DNA of 64,000 nucleotides. It comes from Saccharothrix sp. ALI-22-I. Its GTDB lineage: Bacteria > Actinomycetota > Actinomycetes > Mycobacteriales > Pseudonocardiaceae. The stretch lies in NCBI RefSeq assembly GCF_001984175.1, contig NZ_MTQP01000060.1, forward strand, positions 1-64,000. The letters run 5' to 3'. The translations under genes and the position numbers were made by a program. Of this stretch, positions 33,132 to 40,667 are shown in pieces (the first letter of the stretch is position 1; every line of letters begins with the position of its first letter). The notes beneath the pieces are model-generated. The model ran no database searches and was not told the DNA's origin. It was given only the letters and a program-made list of their open reading frames with translations.

Positions 33132-35429
33132 TCACACCAGCGGCTCGGCCGTGATGTCGAGCTGGTTCACGGTGGTGCCCACGCGCGAGCGCAGGGTCAC
33201 CGTCGGCTCGGCGCCTGGGGTTACGGCGATGGTGCGCTCGTCGGTCCAGCCGGCGAACCGGAACTCGCCGTCGCCGATGTGGATCAGCTTGACGGTCGGC
33301 TTGCCGTCCACGGTCAGCACGACGGTGCCGTCGTCGGAGACCTCGATGGTGGCGTCGGCCTGTTCCCGCACGCGCAGGAACTCGCCGTCCTCCTCCTCCC
33401 AGCTGGGGAAGGACACCGGGATGCGGAACTTCACCGCGTGCTTCGCGGCCTCGTCCGCCGACAGCGGGACGCGCTTCTTGTTGATCAGCACCTTGTCCCG
33501 GTCCAGGTCGGCCAGGTACTCGTCGGGGAACAGCTCCAGCAGTTCCTCCGACACCAGGGTGTCGATCACCATGTGCACGCGCGTCGTGGTGTCGGTGTTC
33601 TCCACGTAGTGCATGCGGGAGAAGTCGCCGAACCAGAACTCACCGGGCTGCCACTGGTGCAGCGTGCCCTCCATGAACAGCTTCGCGCCGGCGCACGTCG
33701 TGATCGGGACGTGCAGGCGGGCGGTGCCCCAGGCCGGGCCGTACTTGGTGTCGTTGTGCTCCCAGCTCTTCGCGCCCGGGCCGAGCGCCAGCAGGCGCAC
33801 CGAGCGCATCTCCGCAGGGATCGCGTCGAGCACCTCGGACAGGTACGGTGCCTTCTCACGCCAAATGGTGTCCTCGTGCTCGACGAGGCCGGGGCCGCCC
33901 GGGTCCGTGCGTTCCAGGTTCGCGCCGACGCTGCGCAGCGACAGGCACCGCCAGTCGACCTCGGCCTCGGTGATGGTGCCGTCGTCGGCGTAGCTGCGCT
34001 GGAGGCTCCAGCGGTGCTCGCTGAGTGTCCTCAGGTCGGCCTGGAGCCGGTCGGCGTCGAAGGTCGCCTTGAGCCGGGCCGCCGGGGGGACGGTGGCGAG
34101 CACCGGGGGCAGTGGGTTGTCGACTGACACGGACGTGGTCCTTCCGGTAGTGAACGGGGATGTCCTGGGAGCGTCGCCCGGCGACTGGCAGGCCGCGAGA
34201 ATCCGGTCTATCTCGGTGAGTACCGCGGGCGCGATGAAGTCGTGGTCAGCGGCCAAGGAGTGGAGCCGGTCTTCCAGTCCTTCGAGGTCGGACTGCTCAC
34301 ACGTGATCACCATGTTGGCGTACTCGACACCCTCCACGGTGAAGCTGCTCGCCCGCACGACGTCCAAAGTGGACCGTGCGGCGGCAAGCGCCGCGCCGGC
34401 GGGTTGCGCGGTCGGGAACTGCATGGCGACTCGACGACGCTCCGCGTCGGCGTGCCCGGCCCACTGGCCGAGCAGGATGTCCAGCAGCGCGACGTAGGTG
34501 TTCAGGCCCGACGCCGCGATCGACATCGTCGTGGACCCCGACACCCGCGGGTTGATCTCGATGATCTGGTACCGGCCGTCGACGTAGATCATCTCGACTT
34601 CGACGGAGCCCCGGATGTCCAGCACCGAGCACAGCTTCTTGAGCCGTTCGGCCACCGGCGCGAAGTCCGCCTCGGCCTCAGGCCGCAGCGCGCTGTAGCG
34701 CACTGTGGTGAACACGAACGTCGGCGCGCCACCCGTGGGCCCCTTCCACAGCAACGGCTGCACGACGTAGTCACCGTCGGTGCCGACGACCTCGACCGAG
34801 CACAGCTCGCCGACCAGGCACCGCTCCAGCACCACGTTGCCGTCGTGCGGGGCGTCGAGGTACTCGCGGAGGTCGTGCGGACCGCCGATGAACCGGATGC
34901 CGTTGCCCAGGCAGTCCCACAGGGGCTTGCTCAGCAGCGGGTAGCCGATCTCGCCGGCCCGCTTGCGGAGTACGTCCCGGTAGGCGGGCACCGCGAGGCC
35001 ACGGCTGTTGAGCAGGTCGCCGTCCACGAACACGCCGTCGGGCGCGTCCAGCCCGTGGGCTTCGAGGATTCGCTTGGTCTCCCACTTGTTCGCCATGACG
35101 CCGGTCGCCTCGACGCTGTGCATGACCGTCGGGATGCCGTGGTCGCCCATCCGCTCGCACACCAACGCATCGCGCAGCGCGTTCTCGTCCGGGATGGACA
35201 GGGAGACCACGCCGTCGGCGCCCCACTCGCACACCCGGCGCACGACCTCGTCCACGCTCACACCGACCGGTATCTTCTCGGCCTCACCGGGGAAGTCGCC
35301 GGGACCGCACTCGCCGTCGGTGTGGAACAGCTTGCCGACGTGGCCGCGCGCGCGGAGCGCCTCGCCCAGCGGGTCGAGGTACGGCACGGTCTGCTGCACC
35401 TCGACCGACCGTAAGAACGCGATCCTCAT
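33132..35429 (-). CDS. Fused ATP-grasp ligase and aspartyl/asparaginyl beta-hydroxylase-like oxygenase
   Basis: This 765-residue two-domain protein has an N-terminal ATP-grasp domain (about 1-410): MANKWETKRILEAHGLDAPD, YPLLSKPLWDCLGNGIRFIG, and the metal-binding IIEINPRVSGSTTMSIAASG. That family joins carboxylates to amines through acyl phosphates. After a linker, the second half (about 450-700) resembles the AspH-like double-stranded beta-helix: WEHNDTKYGPAWGTARLHVP, FGDFSRMHYVENTDTTTRVH. His at about 572, 607 and 618 are candidate metal ligands and Arg616 could hold 2-oxoglutarate. It probably ligates and hydroxylates an amino acid or peptide. The start overlaps the previous ATP-grasp gene as ATGA. 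I know of no characterised protein with this fusion. Confidence 0.8.
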   Translation of the reverse strand: MRIAFLRSVEVQQTVPYLDPLGEALRARGHVGKLFHTDGECGPGDFPGEAEKIPVGVSVDEVVRRVCEWGADGVVSLSIPDENALRDALVCERMGDHGIPTVMHSVEATGVMANKWETKRILEAHGLDAPDGVFVDGDLLNSRGLAVPAYRDVLRKRAGEIGYPLLSKPLWDCLGNGIRFIGGPHDLREYLDAPHDGNVVLERCLVGELCSVEVVGTDGDYVVQPLLWKGPTGGAPTFVFTTVRYSALRPEAEADFAPVAERLKKLCSVLDIRGSVEVEMIYVDGRYQIIEINPRVSGSTTMSIAASGLNTYVALLDILLGQWAGHADAERRRVAMQFPTAQPAGAALAAARSTLDVVRASSFTVEGVEYANMVITCEQSDLEGLEDRLHSLAADHDFIAPAVLTEIDRILAACQSPGDAPRTSPFTTGRTTSVSVDNPLPPVLATVPPAARLKATFDADRLQADLRTLSEHRWSLQRSYADDGTITEAEVDWRCLSLRSVGANLERTDPGGPGLVEHEDTIWREKAPYLSEVLDAIPAEMRSVRLLALGPGAKSWEHNDTKYGPAWGTARLHVPITTCAGAKLFMEGTLHQWQPGEFWFGDFSRMHYVENTDTTTRVHMVIDTLVSEELLELFPDEYLADLDRDKVLINKKRVPLSADEAAKHAVKFRIPVSFPSWEEEDGEFLRVREQADATIEVSDDGTVVLTVDGKPTVKLIHIGDGEFRFAGWTDERTIAVTPGAEPTVTLRSRVGTTVNQLDITAEPLV

Positions 35430-36661
35430 CCGGCGTCGACCTCGACCGTCACCGCGTCCACCACGTCGTCGGCGAGCTGGTTGACCTCGTCCGGCGAGTT
35501 GCCGGTGAGGATCACGTAGCCGATCCGGGCGACGTTGTCGGTGGGGTCACCGACCTCCGCGCCCACCTCCGCGTACACCTCGGACTCGATGTCGACGCCC
35601 TCCGGGATGCCCGTGACACCGCGGAACACGCCCGCGCGCGGCGGGGTGAGGAAGCGGATCGCGGCGGCCCGGTCGACCTTCGGCGCCAGGTCGGGCACGC
35701 CGCCCAGGGCGACGGTGATGTACGCCTCAGCCTCGCTGATCCCGGTTGCCCCCGCTACCAGCTTCATGATGTGGTCGCCCGGCGGCCGGGCGCCCAGCTC
35801 GATGATCCGGGCCTCGCCGGGGCCGACCAGCTTGATCTCGGTGTGCGAGATGCCGTTGCGCAGGCCCAGCGCGACCTGCGCCTGCTCGACGGTGTCGAGC
35901 AGCGTGGCGCGGTCGGCCGCGGACAGGTCCGCGGGCACCGTGTGCCCCAGCTCCGCCCGGCTGTTGTCGGTGGTGGTGAACTTCTGCGTCACCGCCAGGT
36001 GCGTGATGGCGCCGTCAGCGATCACCGACTCGACGCTGAACTCGACGCCGCCGATGTACTCCTGAACCAGCACGGTGGTGTCCAGCGGCGTGCCGTGCGG
36101 GAACTCCAGCGGCCAGCCCTGCGCCAACTCGAACGCCTTGGCCAGCTCGTCGGCGTCGTGCACGACCGAGACGCCGATCGAGCCCGCGTTCTCGGCCGGC
36201 TTGACCACCAGCGGGTAGTCCAGGCCGCTGCCGGCCAGCGCCTCGGTCACGCCTTCCAGGGTCGCCGAGTGCACCGTGCGCGGCGACGGCACGGTGCACT
36301 CGGCGAACAAGTCGGCCATGACCCGCTTGTTGCGGCACCCGTCCGCGCGGCCCGGGTCGTGGGCGGGCAGCCCGAGGTCGGCGGCGACCTGGGTGGCCAG
36401 CGAGGAGAAGAACTCCCAACCGGTGATCACGCCGTCGATGTCGTTGCCGCGCGAGTACTCCACCAGCGCCTTGCGCGCCAGCTCCAGGTCGCGGAAGTCG
36501 GTGAACACCGTACCGGCGATCTTGTCCTTGCTCTCCCGAGGGTACTTCTCGTACAGCTCGGCGTGCGTGGCGACGTGCACGGCCACGCCCAGGTTCCGCG
36601 CGGCCTGGAGCAGGTCCTCGCCCGCGTTGCCGTTCGCCTCGATCAACAACAGCTTCTTCAT
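35426..36661 (-). CDS. ATP-grasp carboxylate-amine ligase
   Basis: This 411-residue protein has the ATP-grasp fold. The N-terminus MKKLLLIEANGNAGEDLLQA is the pre-ATP-grasp domain. YPLVVKPAENAGSIGVSVVH holds the ATP-binding Lys and Gly loop. ARIIELGARPPGDHIMKLVA carries the metal-binding Glu and Arg region. Members with this pattern include dipeptide ligases such as BacD/LDP types and antibiotic-forming ligases. It is followed by the fused ATP-grasp gene in ATGA overlap. Two ligases suggest two amide bonds or two building blocks in the product. Confidence 0.85.
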   Translation of the reverse strand: MKKLLLIEANGNAGEDLLQAARNLGVAVHVATHAELYEKYPRESKDKIAGTVFTDFRDLELARKALVEYSRGNDIDGVITGWEFFSSLATQVAADLGLPAHDPGRADGCRNKRVMADLFAECTVPSPRTVHSATLEGVTEALAGSGLDYPLVVKPAENAGSIGVSVVHDADELAKAFELAQGWPLEFPHGTPLDTTVLVQEYIGGVEFSVESVIADGAITHLAVTQKFTTTDNSRAELGHTVPADLSAADRATLLDTVEQAQVALGLRNGISHTEIKLVGPGEARIIELGARPPGDHIMKLVAGATGISEAEAYITVALGGVPDLAPKVDRAAAIRFLTPPRAGVFRGVTGIPEGVDIESEVYAEVGAEVGDPTDNVARIGYVILTGNSPDEVNQLADDVVDAVTVEVDAG

Positions 36662-36710
36662 GGCCGAATTGCCCTTCGTTCAAAGTTCCGGAGTCCCGCC
36701 GTGGACGTGA

Positions 36711-37964
36711 TCAGGACGTCCGGCCGCGGTGGCCGCCGAGCACGAACACCGACAGCAGGCTCAGGACGGTGAGCAGGACCCACGGCCACCCGGATCCGTA
36801 GGACAGGAGAGTGGTGAACACGACCGGGGCCACGGCGCCGCCGACGTTCCACGAGAGCTGGAACACCGCCAGGTGCCGGCCGCGGCGCGCGGGCGGGGAA
36901 AGGGAGACCGACAGCGCGCTCACCGCGGGCGACTGGACCAGCTCGGCCAGCGTGTAGATCAGGATCGCCACCACCATGCCCGGGATCACCAGCCAGCCGG
37001 GCAAGATCCCGACGAAGCCGAAGACGGCGAACCCGACGGCGTTGAGCACCGCGGCGGCCGCGATCACCCGCGGCGCCGGCCTGCGCTCCACCCACCCGGC
37101 GACCGCGGGCTGCATGACGGCGACCAAGACGGTGTTGACGGTCAGCAGCACGCCGGCGAGCCACACCATGCCCTCGATCGTCTCGACGATGTAGATGGCC
37201 AGCAGGACGCTGAGCACCATCGCGCTGAGCACGAAGACGAAGTTGACCGCCACCAGCCGCATGAACGCGCCGTCGCGCAGCACCGCGACGTACCCGGCGC
37301 GCTCCTCCTCGTCGGAGGACGAGGCGTGCTCCTCGTCCTCGTCGACGACCGGCGCGGGGTGCCACGAGATCAGCAGCCACGCGGCCAGCACGTAGCTGAC
37401 CGCGTTGGCGATCAGCAGCCAGTTCATCCACTCCACGCCGCCGACGCCGACCACCAGCGCCGCCAGCGCGCCGCCCAGGCCGACACCGGCGTTGCGCATC
37501 GCCTGCATCAGCCCGAACCAGCGCGTGCGCTGGTCCGCGGTGGACGCGAGGGCCACCAGCGAGCCGTACGACGTCCAGTACGCGCTGACCCCGACCTGGA
37601 CCACCAGGCCCATCAGGGCCACGTGCCAGAACTCGTCGGCGAACAGGTAGGCGACGAACCCCGCCCCGGCCACCAGGTTGCCGCTCGCGGCCACGGCGCG
37701 CGGGCCGAACCGGTCGACCAGCGGGCCGAACAGCGTGGGAGCGGGGATGGCCAGCAGTTGCGCGACCGTCAGCGCCAGGCCGACCTCGACCAGCGACATG
37801 GACGTCGTCCGGGCGAAGTAGACGACCTGGAAGGCGAACAGCAGACCGCTGCCGAGGCTGTCGATACCGCCGGCGGCCAGGAAGCGCGCGTGGCCGCGGA
37901 CCTTCGGCAGGCCCCACCGCGATACCGGCTTCTCGTCGTCGGGCAGGGTCGTGGAGTCAGACAT
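36711..37964 (-). CDS. MFS transporter, probable product exporter
   Basis: This 417-residue membrane protein has about twelve hydrophobic segments in two halves. The first half includes SLVEVGLALTVAQLLAIPAP and the intracellular loop GPLVDRFGPRAV (a form of the MFS A-motif). An acidic Glu/Asp/Ser-rich loop of about 25 residues lies in the middle (EDEEHASSSDEEE). It sits between the oxygenase and ATP-grasp genes with 40-50 base gaps and is read from the same transcript. Export of, and self-resistance to, the cluster product is the obvious role. Confidence 0.85.
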   Translation of the reverse strand: MSDSTTLPDDEKPVSRWGLPKVRGHARFLAAGGIDSLGSGLLFAFQVVYFARTTSMSLVEVGLALTVAQLLAIPAPTLFGPLVDRFGPRAVAASGNLVAGAGFVAYLFADEFWHVALMGLVVQVGVSAYWTSYGSLVALASTADQRTRWFGLMQAMRNAGVGLGGALAALVVGVGGVEWMNWLLIANAVSYVLAAWLLISWHPAPVVDEDEEHASSSDEEERAGYVAVLRDGAFMRLVAVNFVFVLSAMVLSVLLAIYIVETIEGMVWLAGVLLTVNTVLVAVMQPAVAGWVERRPAPRVIAAAAVLNAVGFAVFGFVGILPGWLVIPGMVVAILIYTLAELVQSPAVSALSVSLSPPARRGRHLAVFQLSWNVGGAVAPVVFTTLLSYGSGWPWVLLTVLSLLSVFVLGGHRGRTS

Positions 37965-38004
37965 GGTTGTCCTTCACAGGGAAAGGCTGGGAACTCCGCG
38001 ACGC

Positions 38005-39039
38005 TCACCCGCCGTAGGCGCGGCGGAACTTCTCCGTGATGTACTCGCCGGACTGCACGGGCGCGTACTTGGGCGGGTTGTCCTCGTCGGTGCAGGTGGG
38101 GATGCACGCGATCAGCGCGTCGTAGTTGGGCTGGTGGAAGAAGGGCACCGAGTACCGCTCCCGCGCCGCCTGCTCACGCGTCGGGTTGACCACGCGGTGC
38201 ACCGTGCTCACCCAGCGGTCGTTGGTCCAGATCGCCATCAGGTCGCCGATGTTGACCACGAACGAGCCCTCGATCGCGGGTACGTCGACCCACTCGCCGG
38301 TCTTGTCCAGCACCTGCAACCCGCCCGGCGCGTCGTCCTGGTAGAGGATCGTCAGGCTGCCCCAGTCGCTGTGCTGCCCCTTGCGGAGCTGGCCCGGCTT
38401 GGGCTCGACGAGCTGCGGCGGGTAGAAGTTCGCCGTCAGGTTCGTCATGTGCTCGTCGATCTTGTCGTCGAACCAGTGCTCCGGCAGGTCCAGCGCCAGC
38501 GCGAACAGCCGCATCAGCTCGGTCGCGAGGTCCTCCATGGCCGCGTAGTAGGCGCGGTAGGCGTCGCGGAAGCCGGGCACGTCCGGGAACCGGTTCGGTG
38601 TGGTGAGCAGCGGGTCCGAGCCCGCGGGCAGCGCCGGCGCGCCGGGCTCGCCCAGCCGGTTGAACGTGAAGGTCTCCGACAGGTCAGGCAGGTCGCGTTC
38701 GTCCTCCACGTCGGCGTCGGAGTTGGACGCGGCCAGGCTGCCCTCGCGGCCGAACCCGCGCATCAGCGGGTCGGCGGGGTCACTGAGCAGGGCCAGCTTG
38801 CGCGCTTCGGGCAGCGCGAAGAAGTCCCGGGTGGCCCGGTACATCTCGTCGATGGTCTTCTCGGGCACGCCGTGCCCGACGATGGCCAGGAAGCCGCTGA
38901 TCTCGCAGACCCGACCGATGGTCTTGGCGACCCGCAGGCGCGCTTCCTCGTCGGAGCCGCGGGCGCTGGACACGTCGATTACCGGCACGTAGCCGTCGAC
39001 CAATGTGACCGGGCCGCCGCTCAGCTCGGAGAGTGTCAC
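38005..39039 (-). CDS. Isopenicillin N synthase-like Fe(II)/2-oxoglutarate oxygenase
   Basis: This protein has 344 residues. The DIOX N-terminal domain reads VPVIDVSSARGSDEEARLRV and SGFLAIVGHGVPEKTIDEMY. The iron site is H223-x-D225 in GQHSDWGSLTILYQD with H281 in STVHRVVNP. The 2-oxoglutarate Arg-x-Ser is in ERYSVPFF. Residue spacing agrees with non-haem iron oxygenases of the flavone synthase/IPNS group. The GTG start at 39039 has an AGGAAAGG site and overlaps the end of the LOG gene. It would oxidise an intermediate, perhaps the methyl group set by ThyX; that is inference. Confidence 0.88.
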   Translation of the reverse strand: MTLSELSGGPVTLVDGYVPVIDVSSARGSDEEARLRVAKTIGRVCEISGFLAIVGHGVPEKTIDEMYRATRDFFALPEARKLALLSDPADPLMRGFGREGSLAASNSDADVEDERDLPDLSETFTFNRLGEPGAPALPAGSDPLLTTPNRFPDVPGFRDAYRAYYAAMEDLATELMRLFALALDLPEHWFDDKIDEHMTNLTANFYPPQLVEPKPGQLRKGQHSDWGSLTILYQDDAPGGLQVLDKTGEWVDVPAIEGSFVVNIGDLMAIWTNDRWVSTVHRVVNPTREQAARERYSVPFFHQPNYDALIACIPTCTDEDNPPKYAPVQSGEYITEKFRRAYGG

Positions 39040-39638
39040 GACGAAAGTCCTTTCCTGGTGGGATGTGTCCGTACGTCGGTCGCCCACCTCGGCGTGGGCG
39101 GCGCCCAGGTGTCGAGGGCGGCCAGGAACGCCTCGGCGTCGGTGACCGGGATCAGCGAGAAGTCCTCGCCCGGGCGCAGGAAAGCGGTGGCGGTCATCCG
39201 GTCGACCATCGCCAGCAGCGGATCCCAGTAGCCCTCGACGTTCAGCAGGGCGATCGGCTTGGCGTGGTGGCCGAGGATGAGCGCTGCCCAGACCTCGAAC
39301 AGCTCCTCCAACGTGCCCAGCCCGCCGGGCAGGGCGACGAAGCACTCGCCGTACTCGGCCATCAGGTTCTTGCGCTCGTGCATCGTCGGTACGACGTGCA
39401 GCTCGTCCAGCCCGGTGTGCGCGATCTCCGCGTCGACCAGCGACCGCGGCATCACGCCGATGACCCTGCCGCCGTTCGCCAGCGCCGTATCGGCCAGCAG
39501 TCCCATCAGCCCGGTGCTGCCGCCGCCGTAGACGATGTCGCAGCCCGACTGGACCAGGGTCCGGACGAACCGCTCCGCCTCGCGGGCGAACACCGGGGAG
39601 TTGCCCGGTGCCGACCCCGCGTACAACGTCACCCGCAT
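39036..39638 (-). CDS. LOG-family nucleoside 5'-monophosphate phosphoribohydrolase
   Basis: This 200-residue protein has the LOG signature PGGLGTLEELFEVW (about 104-117), the upstream Rossmann-like GGGSTGLMGLLADTALANGG, and the conserved MHERKNLM (Arg-Lys). LOG enzymes cleave the N-glycosidic bond of nucleoside 5'-monophosphates to base and ribose 5-phosphate, as in cytokinin activation. MilB of mildiomycin synthesis cleaves a pyrimidine nucleotide in an analogous way, though from another family. The start overlaps the thyX stop and the end overlaps the oxygenase start. Its pairing with ThyX points to release of a modified pyrimidine base. Confidence 0.85.
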   Translation of the reverse strand: MRVTLYAGSAPGNSPVFAREAERFVRTLVQSGCDIVYGGGSTGLMGLLADTALANGGRVIGVMPRSLVDAEIAHTGLDELHVVPTMHERKNLMAEYGECFVALPGGLGTLEELFEVWAALILGHHAKPIALLNVEGYWDPLLAMVDRMTATAFLRPGEDFSLIPVTDAEAFLAALDTWAPPTPRWATDVRTHPTRKGLSS

Positions 39639-40411
39639 CAGGGCGCCACGCGGCCGTAGGACTCGAACGCGGCGTGCGTGATCGGCATCAGCCGGCGCCA
39701 CTCCTCCTCCATCGCCTCGGCGACGACGGCGATCTCGTGCTGCGGGTGCGACGGGTATGCGGAGTCCATCCGGTTGGTGCGCAGGCTCAGGAAGTGCATG
39801 AGCGCCCGCGCATTGCACGTCGCGTACAGCGTGGAGTACGTGGCGCTGGGCAGCACCATCCGGGCGATCTCCTTGGCCACACCCCGCAGCAGCAGCTCGT
39901 TGTAGCCCGCATAGGCCACGCCGTAGGAGTTCCGGGCGATTTCGAGCAGCCGCTCGTGGTCGCCGTCCTCACCCGGCACGTACTCGTAGTGCCCCGGCTT
40001 GCCCTTCTGCCGCAGCATCCGGTTGTGGTCGGGCACGTAGAACACCGGCCGCACCTCGCGGTAGCGCGCGCTCTCCTCGTTGAACGACCATGTCCTGTGC
40101 CGCATCATGTGCCGCACCGTGAAGATGGGCGCGGAAACCAGGAACGTGAAGGTGTTGTGCTCGAACGGGCTGCCGTGCCTGCACTTCATCAGGTACTTGA
40201 TCAGCCCCGCGACGTTGCCGTCCGTGAGGTCTTCGGTGTGCGCGATCTCGCCCACGGTCGAGACCCGGGCGGCGCGCACGACCCCGAGGTCGCTGGCGTG
40301 GTGCTGGACCAACTGGACGGTGATCTCACTCTTCAGCTTCAGTTCATCCACCGGGGCCGCGCCGGGCCGCACGAGCTGTTCCTCGGGGCGAACTGTGACT
40401 TGACTGGTCAC
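39638..40411 (-). CDS. thyX: ThyX-like flavin-dependent thymidylate synthase
   Basis: This 257-residue protein has the ThyX signature RHRTWSFNEESARY (about 103-116), the dUMP/FAD region FEHNTFTFLVSAPIFTVRHM, and the C-terminal ARALMHFLSLRTNRMDSAYP with PQHEI. ThyX methylates dUMP using methylene-tetrahydrofolate and FADH2. PolB in polyoxin synthesis is a ThyX homologue that methylates UMP at C5. As first structural gene of this operon it probably supplies a 5-methyl (or 5-hydroxymethyl) pyrimidine nucleotide. A housekeeping or back-up dTMP role is also possible, because the motifs look canonical. Confidence 0.9.
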   Translation of the reverse strand: MTSQVTVRPEEQLVRPGAAPVDELKLKSEITVQLVQHHASDLGVVRAARVSTVGEIAHTEDLTDGNVAGLIKYLMKCRHGSPFEHNTFTFLVSAPIFTVRHMMRHRTWSFNEESARYREVRPVFYVPDHNRMLRQKGKPGHYEYVPGEDGDHERLLEIARNSYGVAYAGYNELLLRGVAKEIARMVLPSATYSTLYATCNARALMHFLSLRTNRMDSAYPSHPQHEIAVVAEAMEEEWRRLMPITHAAFESYGRVAP

Positions 40412-40667
40412 GACTGGACATCCATTTCATCTGATCGCGGGAGAACCACCCTGCGGTCCGCAGGGGAAGGCTTGCGGGTCTGGATTCTCGCCCATGCCGC
40501 TATCGTGCCGACATTGTCGGGACATCACCCGGCCGATAGTTGACGATAAGGGCGCGATTGTGGCCCGATATGAATCCCCGGTAATGTCCGTGACATCCGC
40601 CGGGCGCACCTTCGGAGCGAGAAGTGGACAATCGAATACCGGGAGTCGAGCGTGGTCGACGCGCCGC
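40412..40667 (-). promoter_or_regulatory. Region between SARP gene and thyX, with a perfect inverted repeat
   Basis: About 256 bases separate the SARP stop from thyX. CCCTGCGG at 40449-40456 and CCGCAGGG at 40458-40465 form an eight-base inverted repeat around one T, about 40 bases before the thyX ATG. It could be an operator or hairpin. SARP proteins normally bind direct repeats of seven bases near promoters; I could not assign such repeats with confidence. Confidence 0.4.
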
